Shown: positions 7,850-16,612, counted from the stretch's first letter. The stretch: 62,388 bases of DNA from Hoeflea sp. (GCF_014359905.1 NZ_JACIYP010000020.1:1-62388), one strand, 5' to 3'. Notes: generated by a model from the sequence alone, not told the origin. A program made the numbers and translations.

Positions 7850-8284
7850 TTAATCGGTGATTAGGGCGGCCAATGGCTCAAACCGCGGCTTCGCCTTGCC
7901 GAGCAGCTTCGCGGAGACGACAGCCTCCTTGTTGACCGGCGCGCCAGCCTGGATAAGGGCGACCATGCCCATCACGTAATGCGGGGTGCATTTGACGCCA
8001 TAAAGGCCCTCGGCGGTCAGCGTCAGTATGTAGTCCTTGCCGATCTTGCTTTTGAATTCCTCGACACCGTCGGGCAACATATCTTTGATGTTTTCGACGT
8101 TATGGCCCTTGTCGACGGGAATGAAGGTGACGGTGTCGCCAACAGCGGCCTTCACGAAGGCGGGCTCGAAGACCATCACGCCCTCTGCGCCCTTGTTCAA
8201 CATATGCACTTCGTGGTTTTCGGCGAGGGCGGTGGGCACCAGAAGCAAGGTGGCAAAGCCGGCGGCAATCAACTTGGTAAACAT
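7850..8284 (-). CDS. pseudoazurin (first copy)
   Basis: Pseudoazurin is a small periplasmic type-1 copper protein that carries electrons from cytochrome bc1 to NirK. The 144-residue precursor has a typical Sec signal peptide (about residues 1-21, ending ALA). The copper ligands are readable as His in DKGHN and Cys, His and Met in the [10 protein letters not shown] stretch. ATG 8284 follows AAAGGA. A second pseudoazurin is at 35124, next to nirK. The upstream region carries an FNR-type box at 8615-8628, but a small cysteine-rich frame lies between, so this gene may be second in an operon. Confidence 0.93.
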   Translation of the reverse strand: MFTKLIAAGFATLLLVPTALAENHEVHMLNKGAEGVMVFEPAFVKAAVGDTVTFIPVDKGHNVENIKDMLPDGVEEFKSKIGKDYILTLTAEGLYGVKCTPHYVMGMVALIQAGAPVNKEAVVSAKLLGKAKPRFEPLAALITD

Positions 8285-8308
8285 GGGGCGTCCTTTCTGA
8301 GGACAGGT

Positions 8309-8578
8309 TTAGAGGCAGAAGGCGTTTTGCGTATCCTGCTTGTAAGCGAAGCGCGCGAGCGCCTCGTTGCGCTTCCACAAACTCGGAGCCGTCGCTTGAA
8401 GAAACTTGACGGATCGGTGCCGGCCGATCTGCACAGGTCCGCAACCTTCGGGACACTGGATTCGCAGAGGGGTCAGCGGGAGGCCGGCAACAGTTTGCCG
8501 ATGGTCAGCAGGTTCACTGCACTTCGGATCGAAACAGCGCGATCGCCTGCCGAAAGTACGGTTTGCCATGCTCGACAT
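8309..8578 (-). CDS. possible cysteine-rich small protein ahead of pseudoazurin
   Basis: This 89-residue frame has four cysteines in its first half (CFDPKC, then CPEGC), and a respectable ribosome site (AGGGGG) before ATG 8578. It ends 24 bp before the pseudoazurin start, so the two could form one transcript driven from the FNR-type box at 8615-8628. Against it: the box centre is only about 43 bp from the start codon, I know no such family, and the frame could be chance. If it is not a gene, pseudoazurin has a leader of over 300 bases. Confidence 0.35.
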   Translation of the reverse strand: MSSMANRTFGRRSRCFDPKCSEPADHRQTVAGLPLTPLRIQCPEGCGPVQIGRHRSVKFLQATAPSLWKRNEALARFAYKQDTQNAFCL

Positions 8579-8614
8579 GGCTGCCCCCTGCTGAGCGGAA
8601 TTAAGCTCTAGACC

Positions 8615-8628
8615 CTGATCTGCATCAG
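8615..8628. promoter_or_regulatory. FNR-type operator (one mismatch per half)
   Basis: CTGATCTGCATCAG is a perfect dyad that matches the FNR consensus TTGAT-N4-ATCAA except at each outermost base. It sits between the pseudoazurin side (minus) and the regulator at 8698 (plus), so it could serve either direction. Confidence 0.6.
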
Positions 8629-8697
8629 CAATGTGATGTGGACCCTAGCTTATCATCTGCGCACGTCATAATGCTGGCTTAACCTCAGGATTTTCGG

Positions 8698-9480
8698 ATG
8701 AAGATGCTCGACGAAACCAGGCTCAGCCGAACGCCGCCGTTCTGCCAGCTTGGCATGAGGCAATTGCGTGAGGCGCTTGATCAGGCTGAAATGAGTTGTC
8801 CGACTGGCGGGACGGTGATTTTTGACGAGGGGCAACCAGCCCGGCGCTTCTATTTGCTTCTGTCGGGCTGTATCCGGTTTTTGAGGCTTACGGCAGAGGG
8901 CAACGAGGTCATTGTCCTGCACATTCCCCATGGCCAGATGTTCGGCTTGGGTGCAGCAGTGGGCCAGCTGGAACATCAGGCCACGGCAGTGACCGCAGAT
9001 GATTGTCAAATCCTCTCCTGGCCGAATGCCCTGTGGCCAGAATTCACCAAGCTTTACGAAGGCTTTGCTGCGGAAACGTTCCGCACCATTGGCGTGCGGG
9101 CAGATGAAATGAGCAATCGAATCGTCGAGTTATCGACCAAGGTCGTGGAACAGAGGATCGCCTGTGCCCTGCTTCGAATGATCGGGCAGTCTGGTCGCGA
9201 AGTTGCAGGTGGGGTCGCGATCGGATTTCCGATTACGCGGCAGAATGTTGCCGACATGACGGGAACCACGATTTACACCGTCAGCCGGTTGCTGAGCGTC
9301 TGGGAAAGACGAGGATTGGTCAAAAGCGCGCGGTGCATCATCGTGGTCACAGACCCGAAGGGCCTGGCGATGATGAGCGCAGGCTCCGCCGATATCGACG
9401 GCGCGGATACTTCAATTCCTGCCGGGAACCGGAAGCCTGAACCCTTGTCCGCGGGCGCCGTCGCGCACACCGCATGGTAG
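8698..9480 (+). CDS. Crp/Fnr regulator, Nnr/DNR-like
   Basis: The 260-residue protein has a beta-roll sensor domain (residues about 20-140, with GQMFGLGAAVG in the pocket region), a dimer helix and a winged helix-turn-helix (FPITRQNVADMTGTTIYTV). This last stretch is the same pattern as in the Nnr-type proteins at 37347 and 59301. Proteins of this group respond to NO, often through heme, and activate nor and nir genes. It lacks the FNR cluster cysteines. The gene stands immediately upstream of norCBQD on the same strand, and an FNR-type box is 70 bp before its start. The tail after residue 230 is longer than in its relatives and looks disordered. Confidence 0.85.
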   Translation: MKMLDETRLSRTPPFCQLGMRQLREALDQAEMSCPTGGTVIFDEGQPARRFYLLLSGCIRFLRLTAEGNEVIVLHIPHGQMFGLGAAVGQLEHQATAVTADDCQILSWPNALWPEFTKLYEGFAAETFRTIGVRADEMSNRIVELSTKVVEQRIACALLRMIGQSGREVAGGVAIGFPITRQNVADMTGTTIYTVSRLLSVWERRGLVKSARCIIVVTDPKGLAMMSAGSADIDGADTSIPAGNRKPEPLSAGAVAHTAW

Positions 9481-9606
9481 TGCTCTGACCGAAAGGCCGC
9501 CAGCCCGTAAACCGAACAACGCCCATCGGGAGCCTGCGATCGGGGACTTCGTCAGCCCTTCGCTTGAGGTGTCGCGCTGCGACGTTGGTTCAGATTTTTC
9601 TCTGAG

Positions 9607-9622
9607 GTTGTGAAAACACAAC
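9607..9622. promoter_or_regulatory. Nnr-type operator of the nor operon
   Basis: GTTGTGAAAACACAAC is a perfect 6-bp-arm dyad that fits the TTGYG-N4-CRCAA pattern of NnrR/DNR sites. Its centre is about 69 bp before the norC start, which suits an activator site. Confidence 0.75.
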
Positions 9623-9683
9623 GAAGGTCCGCCAGGCGCCGCGTAGAGCTGCCCGATCCGCAACAATCGCCAGGACCGCCGCA

Positions 9684-10136
9684 ATGTCAGAGATCCTCAC
9701 GAAGTCACGGGCCAGGAACATATTCTATGGTGGATCGCTGTTTTTCATCATCGTGTTCATACTCATGACAATCCATTCCCACCGCTATGTGGTCAATGTC
9801 TCCACCGCCGGGATGCCGCTGTCGGAAGAAGTGGTTCTGGGCAAGCATGTCTGGGAACGCCACAGCTGCATCAACTGCCACACGCTGCATGGCGAAGGCG
9901 CCTATTTTGCGCCTGAACTTGGCAATGTGATGACCCGTTGGGGCGTCCTGGACGACCCCGAAGCCGCCTATGAAATACTGAATGGCTGGATGGCGGCACA
10001 GCCGAGCGGCATTGAAGGCCGCCGCCAGATGCCTTCATTCGAAATCACCCCAGAGGAAATGCGCGGTCTGGCCGAGTTCCTGCGCTGGGCCGACCAGACA
10101 GACACACAAGGCTGGCCGCCGACGGACGCGGGTTAG
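9684..10136 (+). CDS. norC: nitric oxide reductase subunit C (cytochrome c)
   Basis: NorC is the membrane-anchored monoheme cytochrome that passes electrons to NorB for NO reduction to N2O. The 150-residue product has one N-terminal membrane helix (about residues 14-32) and a single heme site CINCH near residue 62; a conserved Met in RRQMPSFE is the likely second heme ligand. Length and layout are typical. It starts the norCBQD operon and is followed after 9 bp by norB. The operon is preceded by an Nnr-type dyad at 9607-9622. Confidence 0.97.
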   Translation: MSEILTKSRARNIFYGGSLFFIIVFILMTIHSHRYVVNVSTAGMPLSEEVVLGKHVWERHSCINCHTLHGEGAYFAPELGNVMTRWGVLDDPEAAYEILNGWMAAQPSGIEGRRQMPSFEITPEEMRGLAEFLRWADQTDTQGWPPTDAG

Positions 10137-10145
10137 GAGAGAGCC

Positions 10146-11495
10146 ATGAAGTATCAATCACAAAAAGTCGCTTACGCTTATTTTCTCGTGGCAATGGGAT
10201 TGTTCGGCATTCAGGTTGCCGGCGGATTGCTGGCGGGCTGGATCTATATCTCGCCCAATACCCTGTCCGAGTTGCTGCCGTTCAACATCATCCGCATGAT
10301 CCACACCAACGCGCTGATCGTCTGGCTTCTGCTGGGCTTTTTCGGTGCAGCCTATTTCCTGGTGCCCGAGGAGTCGGAGTGCGAGATCTGGTCGGTCAAG
10401 CTGGCCTATCTTCAACTGATCATCCTTGTCGTTGGCACCCTGGGCGCCGTCATTGGCTACCTCTTCGGCATTCACGGCGGACGCGAATTTCTGGAGCAAC
10501 CGCTCTGGGTGAAGTTCGGCATCCTGGTGGCGGCGCTGATCTTCCTCCTCAACATCTCGATGACCGTCCTGTCCGGGCGGAAGACCGCGATCACGGGAGT
10601 GTTGCTGACCGGGCTGTGGCTGTTGTCGCTGTTGTGGATCTTCGCTTTCATCAACCCCGACAATCTGAGCCTCGACAAGATGTATTGGTGGTTCGTCGTC
10701 CATCTCTGGGTTGAGGGCACGTGGGAACTCGTCATGGCCTCGATCCTGGCCTTCCTGATGCTCAAGCTGACCGGTGTTGACCGCGAAGTGGTCGAGAAAT
10801 GGCTTTATGTCATCGTCGCCACCGCGCTCTTTTCCGGCATCCTTGGCACCGGCCACCACTTCTACTGGATCGGACTGCCGGAGTATTGGCAGTGGACGGG
10901 ATCCATCTTCTCGGCCTTTGAAGTGGTGCCGTTCTTCGCAATGATGTCCTTCGCCTTCATCATGGTCTGGAAGGGGCGGCGCAACCACCCCAACAAGGCG
11001 GCGCTCCTGTGGGCGCTCGGCTCGGCGACGGTGGCGTTCTTCGGGGCGGGCGTCTGGGGCTTCCTGCACACGTTCCACGGCGTTAACTTCTACACCCACG
11101 GCACACAGATCACGGCAGCACACGGGCATCTGTCGTTCTATGGCGCCTATGTGGCAATGAACCTCGCGATCATCACCTATGCGATGCCGCTGCTGCGGGG
11201 CCGGGCGCCCTATAACCAGGTGCTGAACATGATCTCCTTCTGGCTGATGACCGGAGGCATGGCGTTCATGACTTTCGTGCTGACCTTCGCCGGCACGATC
11301 CAGACCCACATGCAGCGGATCGTGGGAGACTATTACATGGATGTTCAGGACCAGCTCGGCCTGTTCTATGTCATGCGGTTCGGAGCGGGTGTCGCGGTGG
11401 TGCTGGGTGCGCTGCTGTTCATTTACAGTCAGGTCGTGGTGCGTCGCGAGATCATCACCCCGAACACGGCGCCGCTGGTCGCCGATACGCCATGA
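10146..11495 (+). CDS. norB: nitric oxide reductase subunit B (catalytic)
   Basis: NorB is the heme b / heme b3 / non-heme iron subunit that couples two NO to N2O in the inner membrane. The 449-residue product is the short, cytochrome-c-dependent type (no N-terminal quinol extension) with about 12 membrane helices. Conserved histidines are visible in RMIHTNALI (N-terminal heme b ligand), VHLWVEGTWE, GTGHHFYWIG and HGHLSFYGAY, and the conserved glutamates near the iron site are present. An AGGAGAGA ribosome site precedes ATG 10146. Its end overlaps norQ by 4 bp. Confidence 0.98.
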   Translation: MKYQSQKVAYAYFLVAMGLFGIQVAGGLLAGWIYISPNTLSELLPFNIIRMIHTNALIVWLLLGFFGAAYFLVPEESECEIWSVKLAYLQLIILVVGTLGAVIGYLFGIHGGREFLEQPLWVKFGILVAALIFLLNISMTVLSGRKTAITGVLLTGLWLLSLLWIFAFINPDNLSLDKMYWWFVVHLWVEGTWELVMASILAFLMLKLTGVDREVVEKWLYVIVATALFSGILGTGHHFYWIGLPEYWQWTGSIFSAFEVVPFFAMMSFAFIMVWKGRRNHPNKAALLWALGSATVAFFGAGVWGFLHTFHGVNFYTHGTQITAAHGHLSFYGAYVAMNLAIITYAMPLLRGRAPYNQVLNMISFWLMTGGMAFMTFVLTFAGTIQTHMQRIVGDYYMDVQDQLGLFYVMRFGAGVAVVLGALLFIYSQVVVRREIITPNTAPLVADTP

Positions 11496-12295
11496 TTACC
11501 TTGTCCACGAAATTGGAGGCGGAGCTACCTTATTATCATCCCGTCGCCCAGGAATGTGCCTTGTTCGAAACTGCCCACGCCAACGGTTTGCCCCTTCTTC
11601 TGAAGGGGCCGACCGGCTGCGGCAAGACGCGATTTGTGGAACACATGGCGGCTCGCCTGGGTCGACAGCTCTACACCGTCGCTTGCCATGATGACCTGTC
11701 GGCGGCTGATCTGATCGGGCGGTATCTGCTGCGCGGCGGGGCAACCGAATGGATCGACGGTCCGTTGACCCGTGCGGTCCGAGAAGGCGCAATCTGCTAT
11801 CTGGATGAGGTCATCGAAGCACGCAAGGACGTCACGGTTGTTCTGCACCCGCTGACGGACAACCGCCGCACCCTGATGATCGACCGAACCGGCGAAGAAC
11901 TGGTGGCGCCGCCCGGCTTCATGCTGGTGGCAAGCTATAACCCCGGCTATCAGAACATCCTCAAGCGTTTGAAACCGTCAACCCGCCAGCGGTTCTTGTC
12001 GATCACCTTTGGCTTTCCCGATCCGGCGACTGAAACCGCGGTCGTGGCCCGGGAAAGCGGCCTGGATGCCGGACGCGTGGCTCCGTTGGTGCGAATGGCC
12101 GGGCATATCCGCGCGCTGTCCGGCATGGATCTGGAGGAGGGGGTGTCGACGCGGCTTCTGATCTACGCCGCGACACTGCTTGCCGGCGGGATGCCGCTCG
12201 AACGGGCGCTGCAAGCCGCGGTGGTCGAACCGCTGACCGATGAGCCTGACGTGGCACAGGCGCTGCGCGACGTGATCGCAAGCGTTTACGGATAA
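11492..12295 (+). CDS. norQ: NorQ, MoxR-type AAA ATPase for NOR activation
   Basis: NorQ acts with NorD to insert the non-heme iron into NorB. The 267-residue protein carries Walker A GPTGCGKT near residue 34 and Walker B CYLDEVIEA near 95, with the MoxR/CbbQ-type layout. The start ATG 11492 overlaps the norB stop (ATGA), showing coupled translation. Length is normal for the family, and no key residue is missing. The next gene, norD, follows after 4 bp. Confidence 0.96.
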   Translation: MITLSTKLEAELPYYHPVAQECALFETAHANGLPLLLKGPTGCGKTRFVEHMAARLGRQLYTVACHDDLSAADLIGRYLLRGGATEWIDGPLTRAVREGAICYLDEVIEARKDVTVVLHPLTDNRRTLMIDRTGEELVAPPGFMLVASYNPGYQNILKRLKPSTRQRFLSITFGFPDPATETAVVARESGLDAGRVAPLVRMAGHIRALSGMDLEEGVSTRLLIYAATLLAGGMPLERALQAAVVEPLTDEPDVAQALRDVIASVYG

Positions 12296-12299
12296 AGCC

Positions 12300-14186
12300 A
12301 TGGCCTTGAATCCGATGGATCTGATGGAGCCCGAGGAGACAATGGGCAACCTCTGGCACGGCGTTGCCGTCTGGATGGCGCCGATGGCCGGCCATGCCGC
12401 GAGCGCGGTTACCCTGGAGTCCGTGCGATCCAGCATCGCGCTGCTGTTCCGGGCGCTTGGCGGCAGGGCGGGCGTGGAGATCGTCGCGAGTTCAGCCACT
12501 GCCTCACACCACCGCCGCGGGGTCGGGGCCCAACTGGCTGATGCGCGGGTGCTGGAGCATGTTGCCCGGTTTGATGGCGAGACGCTTCGCCTGCCACCGA
12601 CCATGACGGCATTTCCGACCGTGGCGATGAACCGCGTGGCCTATCTGTGGCTGGGGGCCCTTGCGGCCTTCGCCAAGCCCGCCACCACGCCGAAAGATCC
12701 TTTGGCAGCTGACCTTGCCCATTTGGCAGCGATGGACCTTGCAACGGCATGCGTGCTTGAGCATTGCCCGGGCTTGCGGGCGCCCCACGAAGAGCTCTGC
12801 GCCTATCTTCTGACGGCGCGGGCAGATCTGGCTCGCTCGCGGCTGGAACGCGAAGTGGCGGACCTTGCCCGGACCGTTCTGTCGCGCGGGCCGCTCTCTC
12901 CTGCCAGATCAATTATCCTGCCGGCTCCGCGCGGTTATGCCCCGCTCGAGCCAATGCCGATCTGGGTGCGGCACGAGAGTGCTGCCAGCGGGGCGGGGGC
13001 AAGCCCAGCCGACGAGGCAATCAGCGCTCCGCAGGGCCTCGCCACCTCCACAAGAAAACAGGGCAACCGGCAGGACAACGACCAGGCCAACCGGACCGAC
13101 AGCTTCATCATGCACCGGTTTGAATCGATCCTGTCCTGGGTCGAAAGCATGGGTCTCAACCGAGCCACGGATGATGATGAACTGGAAAATGCACAGAAGG
13201 CCGCCGAAGACCAGGACAGCATCACGCTCAGCCACCACCACAAGCGCGCCGCCACGCGGCTGCGCCTGCATCTGGATCTGGCCCCGCAGGATGCCGACCA
13301 CGAACGGCTATCGGCCCGCTTCACCTATCCGGAATGGAACCACCGTGCGCGCGGCTACATGCCCGACCACTGCATCGTGCTGGAAGCCGATGCTCTTCCG
13401 GGCGCCGGATTCACACCCGATCCGCGCCTGATGACCCGCGTGCGGCGCCAGTTCGAAGCCTTGCAGCCGCGCCGCATCCTGCTGCCTCGCCAGGTGGACG
13501 GGGCGGAACTTGACATCGATGCACTGATTGCGGCGCAAGTCGATATTCGCGCCACCGGACAGGGCACCGACCGGATCTTTCGTGATCTGCGGAATGTGGA
13601 GCGGGATCTGTCAGTGGCGATCCTCATGGATTGTTCGCGGTCCACCGAATCGGTGGTCGGCACCCGCTCCATCATCGACACCATGCGCGAGGCGCTGGCC
13701 GCACTTGCCGGCGGCATCGACGCGGCGGGCGACCGGATGGCGATCTGGGGCTTTTCCTCGCTCAGGCGCGACCGGGTGTTCCTGACCCGCTGCAAGGGGT
13801 TCGAGGAGCGCGTCACAGCCGACGTGACTGCCCGTATCGGAGGTTTGAAGCCCGGCCACTACACACGCCTGGGAACGGCGATCCGCCATGCCTCGGCCCA
13901 GCTTTCCACCGAGACTTCCGCGCGAAAGCTGCTGCTGGTCCTCACCGACGGCAAGCCCAATGATCTTGATCATTATGAGGGAACCCATGGGATCGAAGAC
14001 AGCCACATGGCGGTGCGTGAAGCGCGCCGTGCCGGCCAGTCCGTGCATGGCGTGATTGTCGATGCCGACGGGCAGGACTGGTTTGCCCGCATCTTCGGGC
14101 GCGCAGGCTTCACCCTGCTGCCTGAACCCGCGCGTCTAGGCCGCGCCTTGCCTGATATCTACCGTTCGCTGACACAGGAGTCTTGA
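12300..14186 (+). CDS. norD: NorD, VWA-domain protein for NOR activation
   Basis: NorD partners NorQ in maturing nitric oxide reductase. The 628-residue protein ends in a von Willebrand factor A domain whose metal-ion-dependent adhesion site is readable as DCSRSTES near residue 442; later Thr and Asp positions (VLTDGKPND) are also in place. The N-terminal two thirds are the usual NorD region with little recognisable motif. The middle, around residues 225-265, is a low-complexity linker. The length matches other alphaproteobacterial NorD. It starts 4 bp after norQ. Confidence 0.95.
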   Translation: MALNPMDLMEPEETMGNLWHGVAVWMAPMAGHAASAVTLESVRSSIALLFRALGGRAGVEIVASSATASHHRRGVGAQLADARVLEHVARFDGETLRLPPTMTAFPTVAMNRVAYLWLGALAAFAKPATTPKDPLAADLAHLAAMDLATACVLEHCPGLRAPHEELCAYLLTARADLARSRLEREVADLARTVLSRGPLSPARSIILPAPRGYAPLEPMPIWVRHESAASGAGASPADEAISAPQGLATSTRKQGNRQDNDQANRTDSFIMHRFESILSWVESMGLNRATDDDELENAQKAAEDQDSITLSHHHKRAATRLRLHLDLAPQDADHERLSARFTYPEWNHRARGYMPDHCIVLEADALPGAGFTPDPRLMTRVRRQFEALQPRRILLPRQVDGAELDIDALIAAQVDIRATGQGTDRIFRDLRNVERDLSVAILMDCSRSTESVVGTRSIIDTMREALAALAGGIDAAGDRMAIWGFSSLRRDRVFLTRCKGFEERVTADVTARIGGLKPGHYTRLGTAIRHASAQLSTETSARKLLLVLTDGKPNDLDHYEGTHGIEDSHMAVREARRAGQSVHGVIVDADGQDWFARIFGRAGFTLLPEPARLGRALPDIYRSLTQES

Positions 14187-14187
14187 C

Positions 14188-14364
14188 ATGCGTCTTCCTC
14201 TCTTCCTACTTGTCCTGTTTGCCCCCGCGCTTGCCGCCGCCGAGGCGTTTCAGCGGCCGATACCGCAGCCACAGACGGCGCAGGCCGAGTTGTCCTACCT
14301 CATAGCCTCTGTGCTGCTTTTGTGTGCGCTGGTAGCGGTGCAATGGCTGATAAGTCGCAGATGA
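14188..14364 (+). CDS. 58-residue membrane peptide of the nor operon
   Basis: This short protein starts 1 bp after the norD stop, behind an AGGAG site inside norD, and ends overlapping the next small gene (ATGA at 14361). It has an N-terminal hydrophobic segment that looks like a signal peptide (MRLPLFLLVLFAPALAAA) and a second C-terminal membrane helix ending in SRR. nor operons of relatives often end in one or two small membrane proteins (NorE/NorF or NnrT/NnrU); this one is too short to assign. It may help assemble or stabilise NorCB, by position. Confidence 0.65.
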   Translation: MRLPLFLLVLFAPALAAAEAFQRPIPQPQTAQAELSYLIASVLLLCALVAVQWLISRR

Positions 14365-14573
14365 CTCTACGGCGCTTGACCCTGATCCTTTACCCGTTTG
14401 GGGCCGGAGCAATGGCCGTCAACCTGTTCTTCGCCTCGCTGATTTGGTCGTGGATCGGCTGGCCGGTGCTGACGCCCGTTCAATCCGTGTTGGGCGGCGC
14501 AATTCTGGGAATCCCGGCAACCTGGGCCTTTGCCCGGCATATCAAGAGGTTGATGGCTGTAGCGGACGGTTGA
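14361..14573 (+). CDS. small membrane protein, NnrT/NorF-like
   Basis: The 70-residue product has two membrane helices (about residues 5-30 and 38-58) and a short basic tail (ARHIKRL). The sequence LYPFGAGAMAVNLFFASLI followed by GGAILGIPATWAFARH resembles small proteins called NnrT at the end of alphaproteobacterial nor operons; the related position in Paracoccus is NorF. The function is not settled; a role in NO reductase function is inferred from the neighbourhood. ATG 14361 overlaps the previous stop; ATG 14343 in the same frame is the alternative. A hairpin follows its stop codon. Confidence 0.65.
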   Translation: MTLRRLTLILYPFGAGAMAVNLFFASLIWSWIGWPVLTPVQSVLGGAILGIPATWAFARHIKRLMAVADG

Positions 14574-14589
14574 ACAGCGCGGTGTTCAA
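14570..14589. terminator. hairpin at the end of the nor operon
   Basis: TTGAACA and TGTTCAA form perfect 7-bp arms around a 6-base loop, beginning at the stop codon of the last nor gene. There is no run of T after it, so it may stabilise the transcript end rather than act as a full intrinsic terminator. Confidence 0.4.
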
Positions 14590-14678
14590 GGAAATTGCAA
14601 TTGCCCGCCCAGTCCAACCAGCTACCGCTCAAGGAGCAGGCGAGTTTTGAGCTCATCATGTCACTTGCAGATACCAGT

Positions 14679-15095
14679 TTATCCAGAGCAGTTGGGACGG
14701 CTGAGAATAAAGGCGGCTGCACCCAACATGCAGACACCCTGAATGATGAGCACCAACGAGGCGATGCCGATTGCGATGCTCGCACTGAAGGCGGCGAGCA
14801 TCATCGTGATCGCCAACCCCTTGTTGCGTGGCGCAATGGCACCGTTTGTTCGCCATTCGGCGATAATTGGACCGAATGTAGGAGTGTTTTCCAGCCATTC
14901 CTGCAAACGTCGTGAGCTTCTGCCAAACGCGAATGCCGCAAGGATGATGAATGGCGTTGTCGGCAAAAGCGGAAGCACAACGCCAATCGCACCCAGCGCG
15001 AGCGCTACCCATCCAAGGCTGAGCCACGCGCAACGCCTAGCAAACGGCCCAGTTCTCCAACGGATCTGCACAAACTTAAACATATTGGCCCTCAA
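14679..15095 (-). CDS. DUF454 (YbaN-type) inner-membrane protein
   Basis: The 138-residue protein has three to four membrane helices and the family signature: a first helix (LGWVALALGAIGVVLPLLP), then TTPFIILAAFAFGRSS, and a following polar stretch with RLQEWLENTPTFG. This matches DUF454/YbaN proteins of unknown function, which are often found beside fnr, hemN or denitrification genes in alphaproteobacteria. ATG 15095 is used; ATG 15083 (MFKFVQ) is possible. It converges on the nor operon. The 208 bp upstream (15096-15303) hold no recognisable gene or clear operator. Confidence 0.75.
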   Translation of the reverse strand: MRANMFKFVQIRWRTGPFARRCAWLSLGWVALALGAIGVVLPLLPTTPFIILAAFAFGRSSRRLQEWLENTPTFGPIIAEWRTNGAIAPRNKGLAITMMLAAFSASIAIGIASLVLIIQGVCMLGAAAFILSRPNCSG

Positions 15096-15303
15096 CCGGC
15101 ATGTCAGTTGCCGATGGAGCTAACTTATACGCCTTCCTAATCCTGATGAAAAGAGTCAACAAATCTGTGTAACACCGGCCTTGCTGCTCTCGGCTTGCGT
15201 TGGCTGATGCACTCGCCGGCACCGTTCCATGGCCGAGTGCGCATGGCCCAATTCCGGACGTTATAATTCATGGTCCGCGGCGGCTCTGGCATGGATCTGT
15301 CTT

Positions 15304-15542
15304 TCAAATCGCGAAGTCGTCGATCAACGGATTGGGCTTAGCGAAGCTTTCGAGATCTGCCCGGTTCCCGATCGTGATGCGGTTGCCGGCCACCGTGACG
15401 CCATACGGCTGAAGACCCTTGAAGGCACGGCTGAGATTTTCGGGAGTCATGCCAAGCACCGATGCAAGCCGGCGCTTTTCGAATTCGAGGTCGAAGGCAG
15501 TCTTGCCGCCCGCACGCCGTTGCTGCCGGAGGAGGTGGGCCG
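15304..15542 (-). pseudogene. truncated copy of narR (C-terminal third only)
   Basis: On the minus strand this stretch repeats the last 80 or so codons of the intact narR at 15868, with the same reading frame preserved: it carries the helix-turn-helix (LASVLGMTPENLSRAFKGL) and the same LIDDF ending before a TGA at 15304-15306. Similarity stops abruptly at about 15542 and no N-terminal sensor domain follows. Differences are spread over the fragment, many at third codon positions, so the duplication is not recent. It cannot encode a working regulator. Confidence 0.75.
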
Positions 15543-15867
15543 CGTTTGTTGACCATCGGTGTAGGGCTTTGCGCGGCGAGGGTCGCCACGATCTATCCCC
15601 AGCCTCATGACATCGCCATGGATGTGATCGTGACCGAGGTCGATGGGCTGAAGATCACGTCATGACCACATCCTCCGAACAGATCCGAGCGTGACCGGCC
15701 CGGGGATCCTGAGCTTGGGGTTTCGACGGTTCTTTGTTGTGGCCGCGGTTTGGACGGTGTTGGGAATGGGGGTCTGAGCCATGATGTGCCAGCCGCTGTT
15801 TGAACTGGCCGCCATCCGGCTAGATCCCCGGCGGCTCCGAGCACTGATGAGGTCATCAGTCTGGATT
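15543..15867. other. 325-bp gene-free stretch between the two narR copies
   Basis: No gene is convincing. A plus-strand frame ending at 15665 reads as the tail of some protein (ending VIVTEVDGLKITS), but has no start or recognisable domain. Together with the narR fragment this looks like decayed DNA left by a duplication or deletion. Confidence 0.4.
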
Positions 15868-16566
15868 TCAAGTTGAGAAGTCGTCGATCAACGGATCAGG
15901 CTTTGCGAACTTCTCGAGATCCGCTTGGTCACTAATCACTATGCGGGTGCCGTCCACAGTGACGCCGTAGGGGTGAAGACCCTTGAAGGCTCGGCTGAGG
16001 TTTTCAGGCGTCATGCCAAGCACCGACGCAAGCCGACGCTTCTCGAATTCGAGGTCGAACGCAGTCTCACCGCCGGCGCGTCGTTGTTGCCGCAGAAGGT
16101 GGTTCGCGAGCCGCTCGAGCGAGGTCCTGAGCTTCAAATCTTTCTGTGTCTTAACGACAGCCCGATAGCATTGCGCGAGCTCGGTCACGATCGCACGGGC
16201 AAAGTTGGCATCGACGTCGAAGATGGCGCGCACATCCTGGCTTGGAATCAGCACAATACGGCTTTTCTCCAGCGTTCTGGCCGACATGAGATAGGGCGCG
16301 TTATTGATTGTTGCGGCAAGAATGAAGGTCGAAATGGGCCACACAGTCGCCATGCTGGTATCCCGACCGTTCCACCGCGAAAACAAATCAATTGATCCGG
16401 AAAGGACAACATGCAGAAAATCGCTCGGCTCACCCTCGGTGATCAATTCGATCCGTGGGGGGAAATTCTGCACATAGGCTCCGCGCATCAGTGACTGAAA
16501 GTTTTTATTCGCCATTTTTGAAAACAGATAAAGCTTCCGGAGTTCTTGGTGTTCTAGTTCGGGCAT
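15868..16566 (-). CDS. narR: NarR-type Crp/Fnr regulator
   Basis: NarR is the nitrate/nitrite-responsive FNR-family activator of narKGHJI in Paracoccus and relatives, encoded next to narK as here. The 232-residue protein has a beta-roll sensor domain (about 20-135) and a C-terminal helix-turn-helix (LASVLGMTPENLSRAFKGL near 180). It lacks FNR cluster cysteines. ATG 16566 is preferred because GGAGG lies 11 bp upstream; a TTG 24 bp further up is the alternative. The 254-bp divergent region to narK contains two FNR-type boxes, one 47 bp before this start. A truncated duplicate lies just downstream. Confidence 0.8.
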   Translation of the reverse strand: MPELEHQELRKLYLFSKMANKNFQSLMRGAYVQNFPPRIELITEGEPSDFLHVVLSGSIDLFSRWNGRDTSMATVWPISTFILAATINNAPYLMSARTLEKSRIVLIPSQDVRAIFDVDANFARAIVTELAQCYRAVVKTQKDLKLRTSLERLANHLLRQQRRAGGETAFDLEFEKRRLASVLGMTPENLSRAFKGLHPYGVTVDGTRIVISDQADLEKFAKPDPLIDDFST

Positions 16567-16612
16567 GCTTTCGTCGACCTCCCATCGCAATAGCTAATCA
16601 TCAACAATTTTC

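Noticed and set aside
10158..11309. 383-codon minus-strand frame over norB
   Set aside because: Antisense shadow of norB; composition is highly charged and unrelated to any family.
15548..15665. Plus-strand frame ending VIVTEVDGLKITS between the narR copies
   Set aside because: No start, no recognisable domain and set in decayed DNA; perhaps the tail of a lost gene but not supportable.
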